From the NCBI GenBank assembly GCA_002386945.1, contig DGKH01000046.1:282-12607 (forward strand): a stretch of DNA of 12,326 nt, written 5' to 3'. Below are positions 1 to 6,331 of this stretch, piece after piece. The notes beneath the pieces were generated by a model, which made no database searches, was not told where the DNA came from, and was given only the letters and a program-made list of their open reading frames with translations. The position numbers and the translations under genes were made by a program. Numbering within the stretch: the stretch's first letter is position 1; every line of letters begins with the position of its first letter. Origin of the DNA: Proteobacteria bacterium UBA4575 (GTDB taxonomy: Bacteria; Pseudomonadota; Gammaproteobacteria; UBA4575).

Positions 1-642
1 CCTGAAGTCCAAGCCGTGGTTAAATCGGCACCGTTGTTGATGGATTATCTCGATCAGGAAGCCTTAGAGCATTTTGAACAGTTGAAGACACAGTTGACTG
101 CATTGTCGATTCCTTTCCATGTTAATCCCACTTTAGTGCGTGGCTTGGATTACTACAATCGGACGGTTTTTGAATGGGTATCTAACTCATTAGGCGCACA
201 GGGTACGGTCTGTGCAGGCGGGCGCTATGATGGCTTAGTTGAGCAATTAGGTGCTCGTGCAACACCGGCAGCTGGCTTTGCTATCGGGATAGAGCGGTTA
301 TTTAGCTTAGTAGAAGACCAAATGGCAGATCAAGCCCCTAAACTTTCGGCCTATTTGGTCGCAGTTGGAGAAGGTAGTACTGCGGCTGCATTCGCGTTAG
401 CAGAACGTATTCGCCAGCAGCAGCCAACATTTACTGTTCAGATGAACTGTGGGGGTGGTAGTATCAAGTCGCAGATGAAGCGGGCAGACCGCTCGGGCGC
501 GCAAGTTGCCCTAATACTCGGTGAAAGTGAGCTAGAAAGTGGCTTAGTTACCGTTAAATTCTTGCAGCAGGATCAACCGCAACAGCAATTGTCGCTGGAT
601 CAACTAGTGATGCAGATTACCGAGAACAGTTTAGGAGTATAG
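1..642 (+). CDS. hisS: Histidyl-tRNA synthetase, 3' part (5' end outside window)
   Basis: Histidine-tRNA ligase (class II aminoacyl-tRNA synthetase, cytoplasmic), which charges tRNA-His using ATP. The frame is open from base 1, so the gene enters from the left; 213 codons remain of a family length near 420, so roughly the N-terminal half, including class II motif 1, is missing. The histidine-specific signature [15 protein letters not shown] begins at base 133, followed by the glycine-rich AGGRYDGL loop and class II motif 3, GFAIGIERL at 274-300, with the ATP-binding arginine. From about base 345 the sequence is the C-terminal anticodon-binding domain, with the typical [13 protein letters not shown] stretch and ALILGESE. 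It ends in TAG, with the yfgM start 4 bases later, which fits the usual hisS-yfgM-bamB-der operon. An internal ATG at base 16 is not the real start. Identification is very secure. Confidence 0.97.
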   Translation, partial: PEVQAVVKSAPLLMDYLDQEALEHFEQLKTQLTALSIPFHVNPTLVRGLDYYNRTVFEWVSNSLGAQGTVCAGGRYDGLVEQLGARATPAAGFAIGIERLFSLVEDQMADQAPKLSAYLVAVGEGSTAAAFALAERIRQQQPTFTVQMNCGGGSIKSQMKRADRSGAQVALILGESELESGLVTVKFLQQDQPQQQLSLDQLVMQITENSLGV

Positions 643-646
643 CAGC

Positions 647-1282
647 GTGGCTGAATACGAAACCGAAGAAGAACAAGTCGAAGCCCTGAAGGCTTGGTGG
701 AAGAAGAATGGTAAATCCGTCATCGGTGGCGGAATAATTGGTATTGCTAGTATTTTCGGCTGGAAATACTGGGGTCAGCAACAAGACCTCCACACTCTAG
801 CGGGTTCGGATAAATTCAATGAGATACGCGGTGCTATCCTACTCCAAGATCTAGAGGCGATTGCATTGCAAGCGACTGATCTTAAAGAAAATTATAGTGA
901 ATCATCCTACGCTACTTTAGGCGCCCTGATGCTGGCTAAAGTGTCGGTACAAAAGGAAGATTACGCAGCTGCAGCTGAGAACCTACATTGGGTGGTTGCT
1001 AATTCAGATCAAGATGCATTAGTCACTGTTGCTAGTATAAGACTAGCTCGGGTATTGCTTGTAGAAGGTGAATTAGTACAGGTTGAAGCGCTTTTAAACC
1101 AAGATTACCCACAGGCCTATAGTTCTCTGGTGGCTGAATTGAAAGGTGATTTATGGCTGCAAAAAGGCGATAAGCAAGCGGCATACGGTGCGTATCAAGA
1201 GGCACTTCAGTCAGCGGATAGCGGTGATGTTCGTTTTATCCAGATGAAACAAGACAATCTAGGTCTAGTCACTAAGTCTTAA
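647..1282 (+). CDS. yfgM: YfgM family membrane-anchored TPR-like protein (SecYEG/PpiD-associated)
   Basis: 211-residue inner-membrane protein of the YfgM family (E. coli homologue about 206 residues). It has a short acidic cytoplasmic N terminus (MAEYETEEEQVEALKAWW), one membrane segment at about residues 23-43 (rich in G and I, ending GWKYW), and a periplasmic alpha-helical TPR-like domain from about 50 to the end, including the LRLARV-type and KGDKQAA motifs typical of the family. In E. coli YfgM binds PpiD at the SecYEG translocon and assists periplasmic transfer of outer-membrane proteins; that role is taken from the family, not shown here. The start is GTG, chosen because AGGAG at 633-637 lies 9 bases upstream and the N terminus aligns with the family. 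It sits 4 bases after hisS and 11 before bamB, which also acts in outer-membrane protein assembly. Confidence 0.93.
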   Translation: MAEYETEEEQVEALKAWWKKNGKSVIGGGIIGIASIFGWKYWGQQQDLHTLAGSDKFNEIRGAILLQDLEAIALQATDLKENYSESSYATLGALMLAKVSVQKEDYAAAAENLHWVVANSDQDALVTVASIRLARVLLVEGELVQVEALLNQDYPQAYSSLVAELKGDLWLQKGDKQAAYGAYQEALQSADSGDVRFIQMKQDNLGLVTKS

Positions 1283-1291
1283 GGACTTAGT
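1271..1291 (+). promoter_or_regulatory. Hairpin with yfgM stop codon in the loop and bamB Shine-Dalgarno in the 3' arm
   Basis: ACTAAGTC (1271-1278) is exactly complementary to GACTTAGT (1284-1291), and T1279-G1283 can add a wobble pair. The resulting RNA stem of 8-9 pairs closes on a loop that is just the UAA stop of yfgM (1280-1282). The bamB ribosome-binding site AAGGA (1281-1285) lies in the loop and the base of the 3' arm, and the GTG start at 1294 is 2 bases beyond the stem. A ribosome finishing yfgM would melt the stem and expose the site, so translational coupling is the natural reading. The complementarity is seen; the function is inferred. No T-run follows, so it is not an intrinsic terminator. 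Confidence 0.55.
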
Positions 1292-1293
1292 CA

Positions 1294-2508
1294 GTGGTGA
1301 ATACGGCAGTGAATATTTTAATAAAATCTTATCTTAGGCTGTTTATCGGCAGCATCGCGGTCTTACTTGTGTCCGGGTGTAGCTATATTCCCTTCTTCGG
1401 TGATGATGACGATGAAGTCGTAATCGAATTGCGTGAACCAGCACTGTTGGTTGATTTCACCAAAGAACGTAGTGTCTACGAGCATTGGGATCGGTCTGGT
1501 GGCGGCAGTAACGATACATCAGCCAGTACATTGACTCCTTTGCTAGACCCAAAAGGATTTTTCTTTGCTGATAATAATTCAAAGATCACACGGTATGACA
1601 TAGCAACCGGTGAGACGCTCTGGTCTAACAAAATAGATAACGGTATTAGTGGTGGTGTTGGCGGTAATGCCGAGACTATTGTCGTAGGTGATGGAGAAGG
1701 TAATTTATCTGCCTATAGTGCAGCTGATGGTAGCTTACTTTGGGCGGTGGAACTTAGTAGTGAAGTGCTTGCGGTTTCAGCAGCTGATTCCGACATGGTC
1801 GTAATTCGGACCAATGATAATCGAGTTTATGCTATCGAATTGCTTAGTGGTAAAAAAGTCTGGCAAGTAAACGAAACACCACCAGCTTTAACCATTCGTG
1901 GTGCAAGTCGTCCAGTTATTCATAAAGGCACGGTTTACGCTGGGTTTGATAATGGCAAGTTGTTGGCATTAGATCTACAAAGTGGTCGTATGCTCTGGGA
2001 TGTACGGGTATCTATACCCTCGGGGCGTACTGAGCTAGATCGTTTAGTTGATCTAGACGGTGTTATTGCAGTTGATGATGATCTGGTTTTTGCTGCCAGT
2101 TACCATGGGAGAGTGGTAGCCGTTGCACGCACTACTGGTAAAGTACTCTGGACACGGGATATTGCTTCTATTTCTGGCGTGACCAGTGATGGGCAGCTTA
2201 TCTATCTATCAGATCGAGATAGTCAGGTTTGGGCCTTACAGCGCTACACCGGCACGACTGAGTGGAAGCAAGAAAAATTATTATACCGACAGGCTTCATT
2301 ACCGATTTCCATCGGTGCTGTTGTCATGGTTGGTGATTTTGAGGGCTATCTTCATCTATTAGCCAAAAAAGACGGCCGATTTGTTGGCCGAGCCAAGATT
2401 GCAAAGCGAGCCCTATCTAGCTTTGCTAGTCCCAGTGATGAAGGGATTGGATACATTACAGATATTACCGGAAGGTTTGCAGCTTACTCGCAGGCACCCA
2501 ATAACTAG
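1294..2508 (+). CDS. bamB: Outer-membrane protein assembly lipoprotein BamB (beta-propeller)
   Basis: 404-residue lipoprotein of the BAM complex, which folds and inserts beta-barrel proteins into the outer membrane; BamB binds the BamA POTRA domains from the periplasmic side. A lipoprotein signal peptide has a basic N region, hydrophobic residues 16-26 and lipobox V-S-G-C with acylated Cys29. Next is an acidic DDDDE run (37-41), then the eight-bladed PQQ-like beta-propeller. Its repeats are visible as 'D..TG..LW'-type blade ends: ATGETLW (104-110), ADGSLLW (144-150), LSGKKVW (184-190), QSGRMLW (229-235), TTGKVLW (280-286), YTGTTEW (318-324). Length matches the family (E. coli 392). The GTG at 1294 is preferred, with AAGGA 8 bases upstream; GTG at 1297 or 1309 is possible and would not alter the mature protein. 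Context between yfgM and der is classical. Confidence 0.96.
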   Translation: MVNTAVNILIKSYLRLFIGSIAVLLVSGCSYIPFFGDDDDEVVIELREPALLVDFTKERSVYEHWDRSGGGSNDTSASTLTPLLDPKGFFFADNNSKITRYDIATGETLWSNKIDNGISGGVGGNAETIVVGDGEGNLSAYSAADGSLLWAVELSSEVLAVSAADSDMVVIRTNDNRVYAIELLSGKKVWQVNETPPALTIRGASRPVIHKGTVYAGFDNGKLLALDLQSGRMLWDVRVSIPSGRTELDRLVDLDGVIAVDDDLVFAASYHGRVVAVARTTGKVLWTRDIASISGVTSDGQLIYLSDRDSQVWALQRYTGTTEWKQEKLLYRQASLPISIGAVVMVGDFEGYLHLLAKKDGRFVGRAKIAKRALSSFASPSDEGIGYITDITGRFAAYSQAPNN

Positions 2509-2555
2509 CCTATCGCCTAGTATTAGGCTCTAGTTATCTCACTGAATTAGTTATC
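2501..2555 (+). repeat. Inverted and direct repeats across the bamB end and der leader
   Basis: The last codons of bamB start an inverted repeat: 2501-2512 (ATAACTAGCCTA) pairs with 2524-2537 as 12 base pairs with a 2-base bulge and an 11-base loop. A smaller alternative stem uses GCCTA (2515-2519) with TAGGC (2524-2528). TAGTTATC occurs twice, at 2531-2538 and again at 2548-2555 directly against the der ATG, so the bamB arm 2501-2507 could pair with either copy. No T-run follows, so I do not call a terminator. The gap holds no gene and no recognisable Shine-Dalgarno. A coupling or RNA-stability role is inference. Confidence 0.5.
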
Positions 2556-3941
2556 ATGCGCCCTTTAATTGCCCTCATTGGTCGACCGAATGTTGGAAAG
2601 TCGACTCTATTTAACTTTCTCACGCGTAGTCGTGATGCCCTCGTTGCTGATTTCCCAGGACTAACGCGAGACCGTAAATACGGATTCTGTGATCGTTATG
2701 AAAGGTCTTGTGTTGTTGTTGATACTGGCGGTATTGCAGATCAGGAAAATGAGCTTGATGAAGGCATGCAAGCACAGACTGATTTGGCGATTGAAGAGGC
2801 TGCCATCGTCTTGTTATTGGTCGATTCGAAGCAAGGTTTAGTCCCAGAAGATTTAAATATTATTGCTGATCTACGTAAGAAGAGCATTAATTTTTATCTG
2901 GTTGTGAATAAAATCGACAGTGAAAACGCAGCTACTGCTGCTTCTGATTTCTATCAAATCAGCGCCGATGAAGTGTTTCCAATTGCGGCTAGAACGGGCC
3001 GTGGAGTGCAGCCTTTATTAGAGGCCTTGCTGCCTGAGGCTAGCGAGGAAGACCTGCTGCCAATGACTGATTCTGGTGCTACTCGGATCGCTGTTATCGG
3101 TAGACCAAACGCTGGGAAATCTACCCTGATTAATGCCTTGCTGCGAGAAGATCGACTGATTACCTCAGCCATTCCTGGTACTACACGTGACAGCGTCACC
3201 ATCCCATTTGAATTTGATAATCATCAATATGAGCTGATTGATACTGCTGGTGTGCGACGTAGGGTTAAGGTGAAAGAAACGGTAGAGAAATTTAGTATCG
3301 TACAGACCTTGTCTTCAGTGGCCTCAGCCCATGTTGTTATCTGTGTTGTTGATTTACTGGAAGGTCTGGCTGACCAAGACAGCACACTATTAGAGATAGC
3401 CCTGCGTGAAGGGCGTGCTTGTGTGCTTGCGATCAACAAAACAGATAGTGCGAGTAAGGATGATTATACGGTCTTAGATTATACCGTGGATACCAAGTAT
3501 CGTTATCTGACCTATGTGCAGAAGATTAATATCTCAGCGAAGAAAAAAATCGGGCTGAAAAAGTTAATGCATGCCGTGATGCTGGCAAATAAAAGTGCCG
3601 CTCTGGATGTGACGACATCTGAACTGAATAAGGTATTGGAAAGAGCAGTCATTGCAAATCCACCACCGATGATTCATGGCCGACGTATTAAACTACGCTA
3701 CATGCATCAAGGTGGATCTTATCCTCCAACCTTTGTCCTGTTTGGTAATCAAACTAATAAGCTGCCACCCACTTATTTACGGTATTTAGAAAATCATTTC
3801 CGTAAGTCATTTAAGTTAGTTGGTACGCCAGTCCGCTTCTTGCTGCGCAACTCGGAAAACCCGTTTGCTGGTAAGCGTAATATTTTGACTGCAAGACAGC
3901 TCAAAAAGCGCGAACGTATTATGAAGCATAAGCGTCGTTAG
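2556..3941 (+). CDS. der: Ribosome assembly GTPase Der (EngA), tandem G domains
   Basis: 461-residue cytoplasmic GTPase needed for 50S ribosomal subunit maturation. It has two G domains in tandem, unique to this family. Domain 1: P-loop GRPNVGKST (9-17), PGLTRDR switch I (34-40), DTGG (56-59), NKID (118-121). After an acidic linker (about 161-175) comes domain 2: GRPNAGKST (182-190), PGTTRDS (207-213), DTAGVRRR (229-236), NKTD (294-297). The C-terminal KH-like domain runs from about 350 and includes the HGRRIKLRYMHQ stretch and the ending NPFAGKRNILTARQLKKRER, with a very basic tail. All guanine-specificity and P-loop residues are intact. The ATG start aligns with the family (MRPLIALIGRPNVGKST), but no clear Shine-Dalgarno precedes it, so translation may depend on ribosomes arriving from bamB. 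The gap to bamB is 47 bases. Confidence 0.98.
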   Translation: MRPLIALIGRPNVGKSTLFNFLTRSRDALVADFPGLTRDRKYGFCDRYERSCVVVDTGGIADQENELDEGMQAQTDLAIEEAAIVLLLVDSKQGLVPEDLNIIADLRKKSINFYLVVNKIDSENAATAASDFYQISADEVFPIAARTGRGVQPLLEALLPEASEEDLLPMTDSGATRIAVIGRPNAGKSTLINALLREDRLITSAIPGTTRDSVTIPFEFDNHQYELIDTAGVRRRVKVKETVEKFSIVQTLSSVASAHVVICVVDLLEGLADQDSTLLEIALREGRACVLAINKTDSASKDDYTVLDYTVDTKYRYLTYVQKINISAKKKIGLKKLMHAVMLANKSAALDVTTSELNKVLERAVIANPPPMIHGRRIKLRYMHQGGSYPPTFVLFGNQTNKLPPTYLRYLENHFRKSFKLVGTPVRFLLRNSENPFAGKRNILTARQLKKRERIMKHKRR

Positions 3942-3960
3942 ATTCGTATAGGTTAAGTGT

Positions 3961-5124
3961 ATGTCGAAGGTTCTTAGCACCAACGTACAGCCATTTCATG
4001 TGATGGATATTCTTGCGCGTTGCAAGCAAATGGAAGCGCAGGGTATCGACGTAGTGCATATGGAAATTGGTGAACCTGATTTCCCAACACCAGAGCCTAT
4101 CATTCAAGCCGGCATGCAAGCACTGCAGGCAGGAGCGACTCACTATACCTCGGCGCAGGGCCTGCCTGAATTACGCCATGCGGTTAGTGAGTACTATCAG
4201 AGTCGGTTTTCAGCACAGGTCGATGCGGATGAAATTATCATCACGCCAGGTGCCTCAGGTGCCTTACAACTGTTGTTTGCAGCCCTACTGCAAGATAAGA
4301 AAAAAATCATGTTATGTGATCCTAGCTATCCCTGTTATGCGAATCTATCACGTATACAGGGTGCTGAGCGTGTTGCCGTGGCAGTGGATGAGAGCACTCA
4401 GTTTCAAATCACATTGGAATTGGTCGAGCGTCATTGGCAACAAGGGATTGCAGCGGTGATGGTGGCAAGCCCTTCAAATCCTACTGGCACCCTGTGTGAT
4501 GCTGATGAGCTCAAACGCATTGCTAAATTCTTAGAACAGCGAGATGCTTACCTGATTGTCGATGAGATCTATCAAGGTCTAGTGTATGCCGGTGAAAATA
4601 ACACCCTCGCAGGTGCTGCAGATAATGTCTTAGTGCTGAATAGTTTTTCTAAGTTCTTTGGGATGACGGGTTGGCGGCTAGGTTGGTTAACAGCAGCTAA
4701 GCAACATATCCCTGCACTTGATGCGATTGCACAGAATAGTTATCTGGCTGCCTCAACGATCTCACAGCACGCCGCTATAGCTGCTTTCAATCAAGACACA
4801 CAGGCTATTCTAGAGCAGCGACGACAGCAATTTCATACGCGGCGAGACTTCGTCTGCCAAGCATTAGCGGATATGGGTTTGGCCGTGAGTTGTATGCCGC
4901 AAGGTGCATTCTATGTGTATGTGAATATCGCCAAATTGCAGGTGGATAGTTTTGTTTTCTGTCAGCAGTTATTACAAGAACAGGCCTTAGCGATTACTCC
5001 AGGTTGTGATTTTGGACAATACCGAGCGAATGAATTCGTGCGTCTTGCTTACACTACGAGCGAGGATCGCTTAGCTGAAGGGATGCGACGGCTAGCGCAG
5101 TTTATAGCTTCACTATTGGCTTAA
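3961..5124 (+). CDS. Class I PLP-dependent aminotransferase (aspartate/aromatic-like fold), substrate unknown
   Basis: 387-residue cytoplasmic fold-type I aminotransferase that transfers an amino group between an amino acid and a 2-oxoacid using pyridoxal phosphate. Visible motifs: IGEPDFPTP (36-44), the PGASGALQ cofactor-phosphate loop (96-103), SNPTG with Asn173, DEIY with Asp201 and Tyr204, the NSFSKFFGMTGWRLGW signature with Schiff-base Lys231, and C-terminal Arg361 (FVRLAY) that should bind the substrate carboxylate. The N terminus resembles the subgroup-gamma enzymes often labelled AspC, AlaA or simply aminotransferase, and sequence alone does not settle the substrate. ATG is preceded by a weak AGG at 3950-3952, 8 bases upstream. 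It lies 19 bases after der with no terminator visible, so it is probably cotranscribed, though it has no obvious functional tie to its neighbours. It converges on cysZ. Confidence 0.9.
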   Translation: MSKVLSTNVQPFHVMDILARCKQMEAQGIDVVHMEIGEPDFPTPEPIIQAGMQALQAGATHYTSAQGLPELRHAVSEYYQSRFSAQVDADEIIITPGASGALQLLFAALLQDKKKIMLCDPSYPCYANLSRIQGAERVAVAVDESTQFQITLELVERHWQQGIAAVMVASPSNPTGTLCDADELKRIAKFLEQRDAYLIVDEIYQGLVYAGENNTLAGAADNVLVLNSFSKFFGMTGWRLGWLTAAKQHIPALDAIAQNSYLAASTISQHAAIAAFNQDTQAILEQRRQQFHTRRDFVCQALADMGLAVSCMPQGAFYVYVNIAKLQVDSFVFCQQLLQEQALAITPGCDFGQYRANEFVRLAYTTSEDRLAEGMRRLAQFIASLLA

Positions 5125-5139
5125 ACCCATCAGCATGTA

Positions 5140-5853
5140 TTAATCAGCAAATCTTTGATCGCTGGTCACTTCACTATATATCGCAGTTGCTGCAACCACT
5201 GCCGCCGGCATCAATAGAAAATTCAGTACCGGGATTAAGCTCAAGAGGCTGGCGCTAAAGCCAAAGCGCCAACAGATTCCACGATTTTGTTTGACCCAAA
5301 CACGGCTTTGTTGGAAGTTGCGATCATGATTGGATAAAGGGTAATCCAAGTATTCTAGGCTGAGCATCCATGCTGAAAAAACAAACCACAGCAGACTGGC
5401 GATTAGGTTTAGCCCTGGGATAAAAAACAAGATAATTAAGGGGGCTGCACGCAATAAGAAATAGCGCAGCTTTTGAAACTCTTTTTGTACGTCAGAAAAG
5501 GCCCTTTTAAAGACAGACTGCTGATTAGTACTTATCTCTACTCCCTCTGGTCGTAAGAGATGCTCGGCACGTTCAGATAATAGATTATTGAAGGGCGCTG
5601 CAATCAGATTGGCAACCAGTCCAAACACCTGAAAAATAAAGAGACTGAAGCCGATAAAAACGACCGGCAGGATGAGCCATTGAGCCCAGGCTAACCACGC
5701 GGGTAATAGGCTTTCTAGGTAGCTAAATAATGAAGTCATAGCCCACCAGAGGGTGGAACCTAATAGCAGGCTATTGATCAGTAAGGGGATGAGTACAAAG
5801 CGACGTAGCTTAGGGTGTCGCAATAAGCCCAGACCTAGCAATAAATGTCTCAT
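5140..5853 (-). CDS. cysZ: CysZ / EI24 family sulfate transporter-like membrane protein
   Basis: 237-residue inner-membrane protein of the CysZ family, which in E. coli takes up sulfate for cysteine synthesis. Hydrophobic segments lie at about 19-42, 57-84, 134-162 (interrupted by FIPGLNL, a helical-hairpin turn) and 195-225. Family motifs are present: KLRRFVLIPLLIN near the N terminus, IAAPFNNLLSE (84-94), FIPGLNLIASLLWFVFSAWM (144-163), LEYLDYPLSNH (166-176) and IPVLNFLLMPAAVVAATA near the end. It is a little shorter at the N terminus than the E. coli protein. An in-frame TAA four codons upstream with no start codon in between makes this ATG the only candidate, but it has no good Shine-Dalgarno. 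It follows queF by 22 bases on the same strand, presumably one transcript. In E. coli cysZ is next to zipA; here queF and smc intervene. Confidence 0.9.
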   Translation of the reverse strand: MRHLLLGLGLLRHPKLRRFVLIPLLINSLLLGSTLWWAMTSLFSYLESLLPAWLAWAQWLILPVVFIGFSLFIFQVFGLVANLIAAPFNNLLSERAEHLLRPEGVEISTNQQSVFKRAFSDVQKEFQKLRYFLLRAAPLIILFFIPGLNLIASLLWFVFSAWMLSLEYLDYPLSNHDRNFQQSRVWVKQNRGICWRFGFSASLLSLIPVLNFLLMPAAVVAATAIYSEVTSDQRFAD

Positions 5854-5875
5854 TCTAGAGCCATTTTATAATGAA

Positions 5876-6280
5876 TTAGCCTAAATCGCTCTGGGCTAAC
5901 TCAACCAAATCTTCCGGTTTCCAGCCAGGCTTGCGATGCTCTACGGTGACAGAGGTATAAATACCGCCTCGGACGTTCCAGTTGGCCGTTAGGCGCATAA
6001 ATCGAGGCTCCGTTAGGGTGGCCAAGTCATTTAGGATTTTATTTGTTACCGCCTCGTGAAAGGCTCCTACATTACGGTAAGACCCCATGTATAATTTCAG
6101 GGACTTAAGCTCTACATTGCGTTGGTCAGAGACATATTCGAGCAAAAATTGAGCAAAATCTGGCTGTCCAGTTAGCGGGCACAAACAAGTAAATTCTGGA
6201 ATAGTAATCCTGATGGTATAGTCACGGTTTGGTTCAGGATTCTCGAAGGTATCTAGGATACTTGTAGACTCTTTTGACAT
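5876..6280 (-). CDS. queF: NADPH-dependent 7-cyano-7-deazaguanine (preQ0) reductase, single-module type
   Basis: 134-residue enzyme reducing the preQ0 nitrile to the amine preQ1 with two NADPH, a late step in making queuosine for tRNA wobble position 34. The family signature is clear: CPLTGQPDF (34-42) with nucleophile Cys34 and proton-donor Asp41, the QueF motif VELKSLKLY (56-64), substrate-binding FHE (74-76), and [10 protein letters not shown] (102-111). This is the short YkvM/B. subtilis-like form, unlike the two-module ~280-residue E. coli enzyme. Where many relatives read SFRNHGAFHEDC, this protein has [12 protein letters not shown], a Val for His next to the active-site region. ATG is preceded by a weak GAGA. 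It is divergent from smc and upstream of cysZ. No dedicated preQ1 riboswitch is visible in the very short leader. Confidence 0.94.
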   Translation of the reverse strand: MSKESTSILDTFENPEPNRDYTIRITIPEFTCLCPLTGQPDFAQFLLEYVSDQRNVELKSLKLYMGSYRNVGAFHEAVTNKILNDLATLTEPRFMRLTANWNVRGGIYTSVTVEHRKPGWKPEDLVELAQSDLG

Positions 6281-6319
6281 TACATTCTCAACAGTTAGGT
6301 GAATCGCGCCTATCTTACT

Positions 6320-6322
6320 GGA
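6320..6322 (+). promoter_or_regulatory. Shine-Dalgarno supporting the internal ATG start of smc
   Basis: GGA lies 9 bases before the ATG at 6332. That ATG yields MRLRKVKMAGFKSF, which is how bacterial SMC proteins begin. The upstream GTG at 6299 would add 11 residues (to [11 protein letters not shown]) unlike any SMC N terminus and has no good Shine-Dalgarno, so 6332 is preferred. The site is weak (3 bases), and the argument rests mainly on the protein. Confidence 0.5.
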
Positions 6323-6331
6323 TTAGATTTA

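Noticed and set aside
2501..2537. Inverted repeat after bamB as an intrinsic terminator
   Set aside because: The stem is AT-rich and bulged and is not followed by a T-run; der continues on the same strand in its standard operon position.
4067..4459. 130-codon open frame on the plus strand inside the aminotransferase gene
   Set aside because: It lies wholly within a well-supported gene in another frame, its protein has no recognisable motif, and it has no independent context.
5129..5148. Direct repeat ATCAGC between the convergent genes as a possible site or scar
   Set aside because: Six bases repeated once is expected by chance, and nothing nearby looks mobile.
6274..6316. A perfect TTGACA (6274-6279) upstream of smc, and a TCAACA / TATCTT pair at 6288-6293 and 6311-6316 with 17 bases between
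   Set aside because: The TTGACA is the complement of the queF start codons and has no -10 at proper spacing. The second pair matches only 4 of 6 bases in each box and would start transcription after the smc Shine-Dalgarno.
6299..6331. GTG at 6299 as the smc start, adding 11 residues
   Set aside because: SMC proteins begin with the MRLRK..GFKSF strand, reached from ATG 6332, and the extra residues resemble no SMC N terminus.
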